Shown piece after piece: positions 21,145-30,949 of a stretch of 64,000 bases of DNA; within the stretch, counting starts at the first letter, position 1, and each line of letters opens with the position of its first letter. A program made the position numbers and the translations under genes. The DNA is from Methanobacteriota archaeon. Its GTDB lineage: Archaea; Thermoplasmatota; Poseidoniia; Poseidoniales; Poseidoniaceae. The stretch is taken from positions 1 through 64,000 of the forward strand of contig PSPT01000005.1 in assembly GCA_004195635.1 (NCBI GenBank), written 5' to 3'. The notes below the pieces were generated by a model, which was not told the origin of the DNA, ran no database searches, and saw only the letters and a program-made list of their open reading frames with translations.

Positions 21145-21627
21145 CTATGCTAATACTAGTGTCACAACATCGCCATCTTTCAAATCGTATTTCTCGCGCA
21201 AAAAGCGACTACAAATGACTTCCATTACACTCGTATGGCGGGTAAGATCAGGGATTAATATTGCACAGCCAAAGGGCTTCTCATTACCGGTAGAAAACCA
21301 TGCTGCAAAGGCGGTGGCCCCGCCAAATGATACTCCATCACGCATAAAACCTTCAATGCGATGAGAGGGAATATGATCCAAATCAATTTCGTTTGCAGAG
21401 GACATTACATTTGCACTTAAATCATGAGTTTCGATACCAGATAGATTCCTCAAGGCAACAAAACGACTCAAATCTTCTTCCTCAAGTGTCACATTTAGAG
21501 TCCCTGGCCATGCAGTCACCCCAAGAACTTGCTTAAATTGCTCTTGATAATGTGCTTGGGCCATGAAAATATGTGCCCGCCCTAGTCCACTACTGACAAT
21601 ACCCGTAAGGCTATAATCATCTCGCAT
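21145..21627 (-). CDS. ribK: CTP-dependent riboflavin kinase (archaeal RibK, DUF120)
   Basis: 'GIVSSGLGRAHIFM', 'WPGTLNVTL', 'SVMEVICSRFLREKYDLKDGDVVTL'. Confidence 0.9.
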   Translation of the reverse strand: MRDDYSLTGIVSSGLGRAHIFMAQAHYQEQFKQVLGVTAWPGTLNVTLEEEDLSRFVALRNLSGIETHDLSANVMSSANEIDLDHIPSHRIEGFMRDGVSFGGATAFAAWFSTGNEKPFGCAILIPDLTRHTSVMEVICSRFLREKYDLKDGDVVTLVLA

Positions 21628-21681
21628 GTTTCTCCCAACTCCCCATAGATGATGATGCTTTCCGAATAAATAACAAGTAAC

Positions 21682-22602
21682 TCAAAGGTTGATTACCATG
21701 CCCTCAAAGCCAATATTCCAACCCATCTCAATTACCTTTTGATATTCGGGAGAATTTTCATTGTGAAGGGGATTCGTATGATTGATGTGAATGAAGTAAA
21801 TTTGTGGATCTCCTTCCATTCGTGACCCTACCAGTTCTAAGGTTTGGGAAACCGGAGGGTGGGGGACTTTGGCTTGACTCCTTCCTGTCAATTCAATGCT
21901 TGACCAAAAGGTTCCATCAATTAAGGCAATATCAATTTCATATTTGTCAAGTAATTCTCGTATTGAATCTTGGCCGTGAAGTGTCAAAGTTTCCTCCCAA
22001 GTATCATGATCAGGAAGAAATAGGAGGGTCTTATTTGGACCCTTAATTATCATTGCATGCGTATCTGACAATTCATCTCTATGCGGGATTTTAAGAGGCA
22101 TTACCGAAAAACCAACTTCGCGTTCTGACTGGATAGAAGAGGGCGAATATTCTTTTCCACTTTCAAATGGCTTTGACGAAAACACTCCCCGACTTAGCAT
22201 CTCAAGCCAATGAGGTGTGTTTTTCATAAGTCTAAAAAAAGAAGGGCTCGTGTAAAGTGGCAAATCTCTCACATCCATTGCAGTTTTACCAAATAGTCCT
22301 AAACCATCTACATGTCCATGATGGGCATGGGTAATCCAAAGTGAATTAATTTGCGGAGAAATTCCTGTGCTCTTTCCCCATAATTGTAATTGCCATGCAA
22401 GGTCTCGAGTTGCTTCAAATAAATGTCCGCTACCATCGTCACCAATAATGCCAAGTGAAACCGGGTGGCGCTTATTTTCTGCAATAGATGCTAAGCCAGT
22501 ACAACATTCTTTTTGGCATCCAGGTTGGGGTCGTCCCCCGTCTTGGGCAATTCCCAATAGACAAACACTGACTGCAGTTTTCGCAGCATTGACATCTCCC
22601 AT
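21682..22602 (-). CDS. PqqB-like metallo-beta-lactamase-fold hydrolase (ORF extends to 22809 but likely starts at MGDVNAAK)
   Basis: 'VCLLGIAQDGGRPQPGCQKECC', 'ITHAHHGHVDGLGLFG', 'IHINHTNPL'; the upstream ORF extension overlaps kbl. Confidence 0.85.
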   Translation of the reverse strand: MGDVNAAKTAVSVCLLGIAQDGGRPQPGCQKECCTGLASIAENKRHPVSLGIIGDDGSGHLFEATRDLAWQLQLWGKSTGISPQINSLWITHAHHGHVDGLGLFGKTAMDVRDLPLYTSPSFFRLMKNTPHWLEMLSRGVFSSKPFESGKEYSPSSIQSEREVGFSVMPLKIPHRDELSDTHAMIIKGPNKTLLFLPDHDTWEETLTLHGQDSIRELLDKYEIDIALIDGTFWSSIELTGRSQAKVPHPPVSQTLELVGSRMEGDPQIYFIHINHTNPLHNENSPEYQKVIEMGWNIGFEGMVINL

Positions 22603-22690
22603 GGTACCGGCAGTAGTAGTATAGCCATATGTGTGACGGCGAAATACCCAAAGCCCACAAAGGTTAGCAGGTAGCATAGGAGAGTCTATT

Positions 22691-23872
22691 ATGCCCGGCG
22701 ACATGTCATGGATGAAAGCACGATATCTTGAATTAAGTAGCCAAAGTTTGCAATGGGAGCCACCTACATTAGAATCCGCGAGCACGCCTCGTTGTGTCTT
22801 TGATGGCAAGGAAATGATAATGCTTTCAGCAAATAATTACCTCAACTTGACGACTCACCCCAAAGTAATACAGGCAATGATTGAAGCAACTGCAAAGTAT
22901 GGAGCAGGTTCCGGCTCGGTGCGAGCTATTGCCGGCACGATGGATATTCACTTACAGGCAGAAGCAAAAGTGGCTGAATTTAAAAGAGTTGAAGCATGTT
23001 TAATCCATTCAGCAGGCTATACTGCAAATGTTGGATCAATCCCCACTCTCGTTAAGGGCAAAGATGATGTTATTATTTCAGATGCACTAAACCACGGTTC
23101 AATCATCGATGGAGTAAGATTAACCAAAGCAACTAGAGCAGTATATGGGCATAATGACATGGGTGAATTGGAAGCGGTATTAATTGCAAATCAAGACAAA
23201 GACCGAAAGTTGATTATTACCGATGGAGTATTTTCAATGGACGGAGATGTTGCCCCCTTAGACGAAGTAACAAAATTGGCTGAGGAATTTGGCGCCATGG
23301 TATATGTTGATGATTGCCATGGCGAAGGTGTGCTCGGAAAAGGCGGTGCGGGAATTGTTGATCACTTTGGGCTCCAAGGCAAGGTTGACTTTGAAATCGG
23401 TTCCTTTTCAAAAGCACTCGGTGTTCAAGGAGGAATTGTTGCTGGTTCTAAGGAGACTAAAACACATTTGCTTAACCACTCTCGTTCTTGGCTGTTATCT
23501 GGAAGTCAACCACCTGGAGTTGCTGCAGCGCAAAAAGCGGCAATTGAAGTCCTGATTGAAGAGCCGGAACATCATGCAAAACTATGGACTAATACCAACC
23601 ATTTCAGAAAAGAAATGGAGGGGCTTGGATTTGATTTGGGAGTTTCGACCACACCTATTATTCCAGTAATGTGTGGAGAATCATCTGTTGCCAAGGGCCT
23701 CGCAGAAGAGATGGGGAAACACGGAGTCATGGTTGGTGCAATTGTATTTCCGATGGTTGAGAGGAATAAATCTCGTGTCCGAAATCAACTATCAGCAGGA
23801 CTGGGTGAGACCGAATTAGATGATATTCTTCGAGCCTACGAGAGCGCGGGGAAGGCTATCGGACTTATCTAA
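22691..23872 (+). CDS. kbl: Glycine C-acetyltransferase / 2-amino-3-ketobutyrate CoA ligase
   Basis: 'ANNYLNLTTHPKV', 'GAGSGSVRAIAGTMDIHLQAE', 'VDDCHGEGVLGKGGAG', 'GSFSKALGVQGGIVAG'. Confidence 0.93.
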   Translation: MPGDMSWMKARYLELSSQSLQWEPPTLESASTPRCVFDGKEMIMLSANNYLNLTTHPKVIQAMIEATAKYGAGSGSVRAIAGTMDIHLQAEAKVAEFKRVEACLIHSAGYTANVGSIPTLVKGKDDVIISDALNHGSIIDGVRLTKATRAVYGHNDMGELEAVLIANQDKDRKLIITDGVFSMDGDVAPLDEVTKLAEEFGAMVYVDDCHGEGVLGKGGAGIVDHFGLQGKVDFEIGSFSKALGVQGGIVAGSKETKTHLLNHSRSWLLSGSQPPGVAAAQKAAIEVLIEEPEHHAKLWTNTNHFRKEMEGLGFDLGVSTTPIIPVMCGESSVAKGLAEEMGKHGVMVGAIVFPMVERNKSRVRNQLSAGLGETELDDILRAYESAGKAIGLI

Positions 23873-23907
23873 ATAATCAAGGAGCAATATTTTCCGATTA
23901 TTAGTTA

Positions 23908-24528
23908 TTATTCTTCTTCACCATTAGTAGATTCAAATGTTTCCACTACATTTAAAAGTTCATCATCGCCACCGGCAATATCTACATCTTCTTGAATTCG
24001 AATCGTCTTGCCTCCAAAAGGGTCATCGCCCGATTCAAGCATTGTAAGGTAACGCCATCTTGGTGCCCAGGTGACATGAACATAAATTGGGCCAGGAATA
24101 ATGATGAGCATCCATGCAATAGATGAGGTAGTTTGGATTAGTCCAGTAATAATTAATGTCAGCCACGCAAGTCCAACAAAAGGCATCAGATAGAGAATGG
24201 TACGCGGCACTTCCATGGGAGGGCGCTTGAAAATTGACATCATTATTCGAGAACAAAAACCCAAAAAGGAACATGCAAAAATAATGAATACGCCTTGATA
24301 AAACAAGGTAATCCCCCAAGTTGTTGAAACCCAACCGGTTTTGTATCCAATTGGAAAGGCTAATGCCAAAGTAATTAGAAGCCCATATAATCCTCCAATA
24401 TAGGATGGGTGATTTGCCCACAAGGGCCATGCTGCGAAACGTTGAGAAAGGCTACCCCCCAACACTACCCCTTGCTGCTCGGGATGCATCTCATTCAGCG
24501 CAGTACGCCAAGTCAATACCTTTGACAC
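23908..24528 (-). CDS. Multi-pass membrane protein, unknown
   Basis: 206-aa ORF with several hydrophobic segments. Confidence 0.7.
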   Translation of the reverse strand: MSKVLTWRTALNEMHPEQQGVVLGGSLSQRFAAWPLWANHPSYIGGLYGLLITLALAFPIGYKTGWVSTTWGITLFYQGVFIIFACSFLGFCSRIMMSIFKRPPMEVPRTILYLMPFVGLAWLTLIITGLIQTTSSIAWMLIIIPGPIYVHVTWAPRWRYLTMLESGDDPFGGKTIRIQEDVDIAGGDDELLNVVETFESTNGEEE

Positions 24529-24663
24529 ACATGACCCTCATGAATATAGGTAATATGTATAGGGGTAAAAAAAAGCCCTAATTAGCCGTTAATAACAATA
24601 ATACACTTATTCGACTATGCGAAAGATAATATCTATAGCAAATTTGTCAAAGTAATTTGGTGT

Positions 24664-25380
24664 TCACTTTCGAGTAGATGTAATTTCCACATATTCGTCA
24701 AGCGTACCAGGAGTAGTATCCCCCCATTCTCTGTCCAACAAACCACTCTCTTGATTTTCTCGCTCTCTGGCATTCAAAAAATGATCCTCGCTCGGAATCT
24801 CATTAGATAATAGAGCGTTTAGAATCGCAAAGTTAACCCATTGTAAAAAAGTTTTTTCTCGCCCTTTCATGACAGGAGGAAGATTTCCGAGGAAGGTGTT
24901 TTCCCCATCCTCTGCGAGAATTATTGAAACTCGAGACAAAGGATCTTTTGTCACTTTTAGAGGAGTATTCGGAATATCAAACCATCCCTTTTCTTCAGTC
25001 CAAATCTGCACTTTTGCATCCCTTTCACCAATTTCCAAATCAACCCATGGGTGATTTATGTTTACGGCCAAGGGAAAATGAAGGTAAATCCGATGAAGTT
25101 TGAATGCCATAAATAAACTGACGAAAATTACAATGGAACCAAGGAATAATATCAAGGATGACTTGCTGCTAATTGCAACTAGAAAAGTTGCGATAATAGG
25201 GGTAATGAAAAGAAACTTTATTTTTACTTTGCGATTAATATTTGCACCGATATTTGTGTGCAAAAAGTGAACCATCCCCCCATCTGGTTTGGACCACATC
25301 ATATGCCGAGAATAGCCATATGCCATTAACTCGGCGGTTTTGATTATACCTACAAAATGACCTCTAAGCATTACTATCAA
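24664..25380 (-). CDS. Membrane-associated hypothetical protein
   Basis: 238-aa ORF with two adjacent hydrophobic segments. Confidence 0.65.
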   Translation of the reverse strand: MIVMLRGHFVGIIKTAELMAYGYSRHMMWSKPDGGMVHFLHTNIGANINRKVKIKFLFITPIIATFLVAISSKSSLILFLGSIVIFVSLFMAFKLHRIYLHFPLAVNINHPWVDLEIGERDAKVQIWTEEKGWFDIPNTPLKVTKDPLSRVSIILAEDGENTFLGNLPPVMKGREKTFLQWVNFAILNALLSNEIPSEDHFLNARERENQESGLLDREWGDTTPGTLDEYVEITSTRK

Positions 25381-25431
25381 GCATTATGTTCAAATGTAAA
25401 AAAAGCACGAACATAAATTGAGGGCGTTAGC

Positions 25432-27795
25432 GTGGTTGAATTACCAAGAGGTGAAACTGTCGAAAACCGCCGCGGCGGCCCCGATGTTTTGCAGACTTTG
25501 GTACGTGATCAATTTGGTCAAAATGGCACTGGCTATATTCGAATTGAACGCATCCCAAAAACTGGCCATCCGCGAATTGGTCAATTGGTTATTAAAGATG
25601 GAAAACCACTCGCAGCGATTCATGAACAGGCCGCCATACGACATGGCGTTGAGGCTCTAATTGAAATTGAAGATGATGCACTATTCCTCCAATCACAACT
25701 TAGTGTCATTAAGGATGTTGAAATAGAACTGATTGCTCAACTTCATCCAGAAGCCCTCCTTAATATTTCAATGGCTTGGGAGGTGGATTCACCATTGTCA
25801 TCGGACAAGCACTGGTGGGAAGGAAGAAAGGCTACTGAAATAAAATGGTCAACAGTTGAAGAATTGCCAGAATATGAGACAGTTGTCGAGACACCAGAAT
25901 TCATTCAACGTGCTGCGGCGATAAAAAGGGCGCAGATGCAAGGGGAATTAGCGGGTGAATTGTTACCGGGCCATGTCCACCTTCTCGATGCAGAAAGGTC
26001 GGATGACGCATACAAACTCGCATTTGAGTTAGCCAGTATTGGTAGACCATTGTTGGTAATTTCAAGAACTGCGAGAGAATCTATCAGCGTAGAATATAAT
26101 ATTCCTCCATCGGCTTGTTGGTGGCTTTCAGAAAGACCAAGAAATGCCGAGCAATCCCTTGGCCCAAGATTTGAGGAAATTAGTAGAGTGATAAATGATT
26201 TCTTATGGGGCAATTTACGAGCAGTTGTATTATTCGACGGTATGGAATTTCTAAGTAGCATTCACGGCACAGAGCGGATGCTTGGATTCCTGCGAAGAAT
26301 TGCTGATGATTTCAACGATAGTGATAATTTATTGCTTATTCCTGCCGACCTTTTAGTCTGGCCTGAAAAGGAAAGAAGAAAGATTCAACGCGTAGCCGAT
26401 GAAATTCCAAGTAAATTAGTTAGTTATTGGCTTCAAGACCCTGAATTATTATCGCAGCACCCTTTTTGCGCCCCCCCCTCTGAGGAAGAAAGTAAATGGA
26501 TAGCAGATAGCCTAAAGTCTGCACTAGAAATAAGGAATAAACCTTTGGCTTCAACTGAAGAAAATAATTATCCTCGGCAACCAACCGCACAATTACCAAC
26601 AAATGATGAGGGGCTAAATGGTCCAATTTCCAACTCGGCAATACCTACTGAAGAAATTCTTGGCATTGCGAATAAATTTTCTGCTGGTGAACTTGCAAAG
26701 CAATTGCTTAGCGAAGATGAACTACAAAATGTTGATGTGAAAAGCATTAGTGTTGATTCTATTGAACAAGTTGGTCCTTCTGAAGATTGGATTCCGACCT
26801 TCCATTCTGCGGCCCCTCCAAGCGCCTCACAATCCATACCCGCCGAGCCACATCTCCCACAAACAATTACCCCTGAAACGGAGGGAAGCTACACAGAAGG
26901 GATTGCCACAAACGTTGAAAAACCACACGAAAAATACGAGGACTTAGATGAAGGTGATGAGGTTGAAGTCACTGTTAATGACCTCCCAGCAGCCGTCTTA
27001 CAGACGCTTCATAATCATCTTCCGAGAGGAAAAATAATTTCTGCTGAGTTGGAAGTAGAAGATGGACAAATGCACTATGAATTGAATGTATTTCAAGATG
27101 GTGTTGAATATGAAATTGAGATTACTCCCGAGGGCTTTGTGGTTGAGTTAGAAATAGAGTCGAGACAGGGCCCACGGAGTCCGGTTTACCTTGGGCAACG
27201 AAAAGATTTGCGAAGTGGGAGCAAATCAACTGAGCATATTTCATTAAATCTAAACGAACTTTCTGCTGCTGCGACTCTCGCAGAGAATATCTCAACAATA
27301 CCCCTTGAACACAGAGTTAAACTAAATGATAGATTGGCTAAGGCCAAACAAGCATTAGAAGCAGTAAGTACTGCAAGCATTAGTGCCGACATAAGGATTA
27401 CAAAGGCTCAATTACCTCGCCCTAGCGGTGATATTGAAAGAGAGAGGGTTGTTGGCGAATGGAACCAAGTCGCTAATTCAGCATCACTTCCACAAATAAA
27501 AAATGAGGTCCAAGCACCTCGAAAGTTACCCGATTCATGGTCAGCAGCGGCATCACATATTGGACGGCGCAAACATGATGGGCTGGAAAATATAGAGGGT
27601 ATTGGTTCTCCGCTTAGCGCCAGACCTGGAATTGAAATTACCTCTGAAGATAGAGGGAGGGAAATGTCAAGACGAGGGCAACGAGACATGTCGCTTTCAG
27701 CAATATCGCGACGTATTGCAGAACAAGATGCAATACGTATGAGAGAGGAGAAAGGAGCAAAGGTAGTAACTAAAAATCGGGGTGTAAATAAATGA
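25432..27795 (+). CDS. PATAN/DUF4388-like plus DUF835-like multidomain protein
   Basis: N-term 'GYIRIERIPKTGHPRIGQLVIKDGKPLAAIHEQAAIRHGVEAL'; middle 'RPLLVISRTAR..FLWGNLRAVVLFDGMEFLSSIHGTERMLGFLRRIADDFNDSDNLLLIPADLLVW' resembles DUF835; GTG start. Confidence 0.7.
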   Translation: MVELPRGETVENRRGGPDVLQTLVRDQFGQNGTGYIRIERIPKTGHPRIGQLVIKDGKPLAAIHEQAAIRHGVEALIEIEDDALFLQSQLSVIKDVEIELIAQLHPEALLNISMAWEVDSPLSSDKHWWEGRKATEIKWSTVEELPEYETVVETPEFIQRAAAIKRAQMQGELAGELLPGHVHLLDAERSDDAYKLAFELASIGRPLLVISRTARESISVEYNIPPSACWWLSERPRNAEQSLGPRFEEISRVINDFLWGNLRAVVLFDGMEFLSSIHGTERMLGFLRRIADDFNDSDNLLLIPADLLVWPEKERRKIQRVADEIPSKLVSYWLQDPELLSQHPFCAPPSEEESKWIADSLKSALEIRNKPLASTEENNYPRQPTAQLPTNDEGLNGPISNSAIPTEEILGIANKFSAGELAKQLLSEDELQNVDVKSISVDSIEQVGPSEDWIPTFHSAAPPSASQSIPAEPHLPQTITPETEGSYTEGIATNVEKPHEKYEDLDEGDEVEVTVNDLPAAVLQTLHNHLPRGKIISAELEVEDGQMHYELNVFQDGVEYEIEITPEGFVVELEIESRQGPRSPVYLGQRKDLRSGSKSTEHISLNLNELSAAATLAENISTIPLEHRVKLNDRLAKAKQALEAVSTASISADIRITKAQLPRPSGDIERERVVGEWNQVANSASLPQIKNEVQAPRKLPDSWSAAASHIGRRKHDGLENIEGIGSPLSARPGIEITSEDRGREMSRRGQRDMSLSAISRRIAEQDAIRMREEKGAKVVTKNRGVNK

Positions 27796-29801
27796 AATCC
27801 CGAAAAAAGGCCAAACTTACCAATGCTATTGAAAGTAGCAAATCTCTAATTGATTACGAAGCAATTGATTCCGCAGACAAATCCCACTCCCGATTTGCCG
27901 AACTTGCAGGAATTCCAAAAGGAAAGAAGAGGGCGAAAATCTCACTATTTCAAAAAGCCGCAACAGGTGACAAGAGAGCTTCTTTCGCACGAATTGCAGA
28001 CAATGTACTTGGTGAAGAATCAAGGCACTCAAGTAGAGTCTTGGAGTTTACCGAGAACGAAATTGATCAACAAGTCGGACTTGGACCTTGGATTCAATCT
28101 CGTATTGATGTTCTGCGCAGTGACAATATTGAGAAGTTAGAAAATGTCGCTGAATCAGCAGGATGGGCAGGACATAACGAGAGTGGCGAGCCCTTTTGGA
28201 AAGTTGTTTTAAATGAACGCAGAAATACCGCTACTTGGGAAAAAGATGACAATGCAGGCAAGGAAACATGTCTAAGCGACGCGCTTCCTTCGCTTGAAGA
28301 ACCACTTGCTGAATTTTCAAAATGGCCACCTCATTTGCCTCGTAACGAACAGCGGACTTTTAAAAACTTCCACGCATGTAGAGAAAATGACCTAGCTTCA
28401 CTTAGCGTAAATGAAATTTTGGATAAGCCGGCTGGCAAAGTAAATCCACTTTTGATTATTGGGGAAAATGGCACTGGTAAAACACACCTCCTTTGGGCGA
28501 CAGGCTGGGCTTTTTCCAAACAAATGCCTTGTGATTGTGTTAGACTATTTTCTTGCTCAATTTTTGATGCTGATTTTAACCTACCAAATAATTGGAATGA
28601 GATGCTTGACAGAACAAGTGCATTGTTAATTGATGATATTGATTTGATCTATTCAATGCCAGATACGATGCACGCTATTGGCCTAATTATTGACTGGGCA
28701 ATGAACATAGGCATTCAAGTCGTGCTAACTGCCTCCACTCAATACACAGGTGTCGCCAATAATCGCCTAAGCGAAGTATTGCGTTCAGCAGTCGTTACAG
28801 AATTACAAACTCCAAGTATTGACTCTCTGTTAATGATGCTTCGTCAACGAATTTCAGGAAGGCAATTGTTGCTTACTGATTCAATGCTAGAAGTGATTAT
28901 TTCAGAATCTGATAAATCCTGGACCTCTTGTCAAGCAACTCTTGAGAAAGTGGCAATCGGAATTGAAGGCGGAATGGAAATAAGTGATAGTAATGATGTT
29001 GCTATGTTATTAAGAAATCCAAGTGAGATGAGGGGGACTGAACAAATTGAAGAATCATATGCTGATATTAACCTTGAAGAAAAGGGAGCAGAAATTGCCG
29101 CAGAAGTGCTTGATACTGTATTTGCCGACCCTCTTTCACCGGCGATAGAGATTCACACAGAGTTACCAAATATTGGATCGGATGATTACATTCCACCTGA
29201 CTTAATGCCGGATGATTCAGAGGCTGCAATAAATGCAATTGTTCAGCGGCATCTTGGTGAAGAACTCGAGCAACTAAACAAGCGGAGAGACCATGCGCTT
29301 AGAGTAGATGAAAGAGATGCACACCTGATAACCAAGGCCCCAGAATTGGATGCTGAAATAAGGGAAAAAGTTGCAGAACAATTATCGCCTCTTGAAATGG
29401 TTGCAACAGCTGGATTTGGCAGAATCCAAGATGAATTATTGGAGCATCAAAAGCGGCTTGCTAAGTATGAAAAAGAATTATTTGAAATTGGAACACAAGT
29501 TGAAACTGCCGATGCTAAAGAACTGATTAATCTTGTTGACAAGTTACGAGATGTCCAAATCAACTTGGCAGAAATTGACCCCGATTCACTACCTCTGCCA
29601 GAGTTTGTTGATGTAAAAATTAGGAGGAGACCGGTGCGGAAAAAACCTGAGATCGTTCGCCTCCCTGTCCTAACCCCCCTCCCCATATTGCCAGTAAAGA
29701 GGGATACAGCGCATATCGTGCCGGTTTTTGACCCCGTATTGATTCCAGTAAATAATGCCCACTATTTTTCAATCAAAGATAGTAACTCAGTCAAAGTTTG
29801 A
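27792..29801 (+). CDS. DnaA/Hda-type AAA+ ATPase with long C-terminal helical/Pro-rich tail
   Basis: 'RTFKNFHACRENDLASLSVNEILDKPAGKVNPLLIIGENGTGKTHLLWATGWAF', Walker B 'ALLIDDIDLI', sensor 'VVLTASTQYTG..RLSEVLRSAVVTELQTPSIDSLLMMLRQRI'; 4-bp overlap with upstream gene. Confidence 0.82.
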   Translation: MKSRKKAKLTNAIESSKSLIDYEAIDSADKSHSRFAELAGIPKGKKRAKISLFQKAATGDKRASFARIADNVLGEESRHSSRVLEFTENEIDQQVGLGPWIQSRIDVLRSDNIEKLENVAESAGWAGHNESGEPFWKVVLNERRNTATWEKDDNAGKETCLSDALPSLEEPLAEFSKWPPHLPRNEQRTFKNFHACRENDLASLSVNEILDKPAGKVNPLLIIGENGTGKTHLLWATGWAFSKQMPCDCVRLFSCSIFDADFNLPNNWNEMLDRTSALLIDDIDLIYSMPDTMHAIGLIIDWAMNIGIQVVLTASTQYTGVANNRLSEVLRSAVVTELQTPSIDSLLMMLRQRISGRQLLLTDSMLEVIISESDKSWTSCQATLEKVAIGIEGGMEISDSNDVAMLLRNPSEMRGTEQIEESYADINLEEKGAEIAAEVLDTVFADPLSPAIEIHTELPNIGSDDYIPPDLMPDDSEAAINAIVQRHLGEELEQLNKRRDHALRVDERDAHLITKAPELDAEIREKVAEQLSPLEMVATAGFGRIQDELLEHQKRLAKYEKELFEIGTQVETADAKELINLVDKLRDVQINLAEIDPDSLPLPEFVDVKIRRRPVRKKPEIVRLPVLTPLPILPVKRDTAHIVPVFDPVLIPVNNAHYFSIKDSNSVKV

Positions 29802-29810
29802 GGCGCTATT

Positions 29811-30296
29811 ATGAAGCGAAGGAAAATGAAACTTAGAGAATGGTGGAGTGAAGGACTTAATTTCACTTGCTTAGATGAATGTGGGAAATGTTGCGATGAA
29901 CCAGGTGGTATTGTTTACCTTTCACCTGATGATGCAATTAGAATTAGTTCGCACCACAATCTGGAAGTTACTAAATGGTTGCAACGCGATTGCCGGCGAA
30001 CATTGGACGGGAGGTGGATTCTTAATTCCCGGCCTAAAGATGATATTTGTATTTACTTAAATCGAGAAAAAAAATGTGACATTTACGAGGTCAAACCAAC
30101 CCAGTGTTCAGCATACCCATGGTGGCGTGAGAATTTGCGGAGTGAAAAATCATGGAATAAAACGCTTGAATTTTGCCCAGGCCTCACAAGTGATGATGCA
30201 ATTTTAATTGATGGAGATACCATTCGCTTATGGGTTGATGCAGATAATGAAGCACAACGAGGTTTTCGGCAATGGCCACCGATGAGGAAAAAATGA
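29811..30296 (+). CDS. YkgJ/UPF0153-family Cys-rich (Zn/Fe-binding) protein
   Basis: 'FTCLDECGKCCDEPGGIVYLSPDDAIRIS..CDIYEVKPTQCSAYPWW'. Confidence 0.88.
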   Translation: MKRRKMKLREWWSEGLNFTCLDECGKCCDEPGGIVYLSPDDAIRISSHHNLEVTKWLQRDCRRTLDGRWILNSRPKDDICIYLNREKKCDIYEVKPTQCSAYPWWRENLRSEKSWNKTLEFCPGLTSDDAILIDGDTIRLWVDADNEAQRGFRQWPPMRKK

Positions 30297-30319
30297 ACCG
30301 GCCATTATGACGAAAGAAG

Positions 30320-30787
30320 TTAGAAATCAAAAGGATTTTTGTAATCAGCAGAAGATGGTGGCGCCTTTTTTCCGTGCGTGGCGCTTACGAGTATTGTAGA
30401 TGCATCTGAAGTAGGAGGGGTCTCCATATCCAAATCTCCAATATCACCAAGAATCCCAAATGTCCTACGGCCGCCGTAGGTTGAAACTCTTAGTTGCTCT
30501 AGTCGCCGGCGGCGGAAAATGAAAGATACAATTGTAAGTGTTGAATAAATGAGGAAATTAACTAACCCTATTACAAGACTTTCAGTAATCGCAAATTGAA
30601 ACTCACAAAAACCACCGCATTCAGTAATTGGTGAATTAAGTGAAGAATAGTTATGTGCAAGACCAATAATTACACTCAAACTAAGTACACTCCCGACAAT
30701 AATTCCGAGAATTTCTCCAACCGGCCTAAGGCTAACCATTCGATTCCAACCTCGGCTCAACCTAAGGCATTTCAATAATTCCCACAT
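30320..30787 (-). CDS. Small membrane protein, unknown
   Basis: 155-aa ORF with two hydrophobic segments. Confidence 0.6.
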   Translation of the reverse strand: MWELLKCLRLSRGWNRMVSLRPVGEILGIIVGSVLSLSVIIGLAHNYSSLNSPITECGGFCEFQFAITESLVIGLVNFLIYSTLTIVSFIFRRRRLEQLRVSTYGGRRTFGILGDIGDLDMETPPTSDASTILVSATHGKKAPPSSADYKNPFDF

Positions 30788-30949
30788 TACTCAAAAAAAA
30801 GTAATGTTTCAACATTTACTGGCGGTGCGCCGCAGCAAAGTTAGTGTCGGAAGCAACACCGAGTTTATGTAAATTCACCACTACGTTCATCAAAAATAAT
30901 AGTTCGCCTTATACACATGTTCTGTTTGGGCATGAAATGAGGGAAAGAG

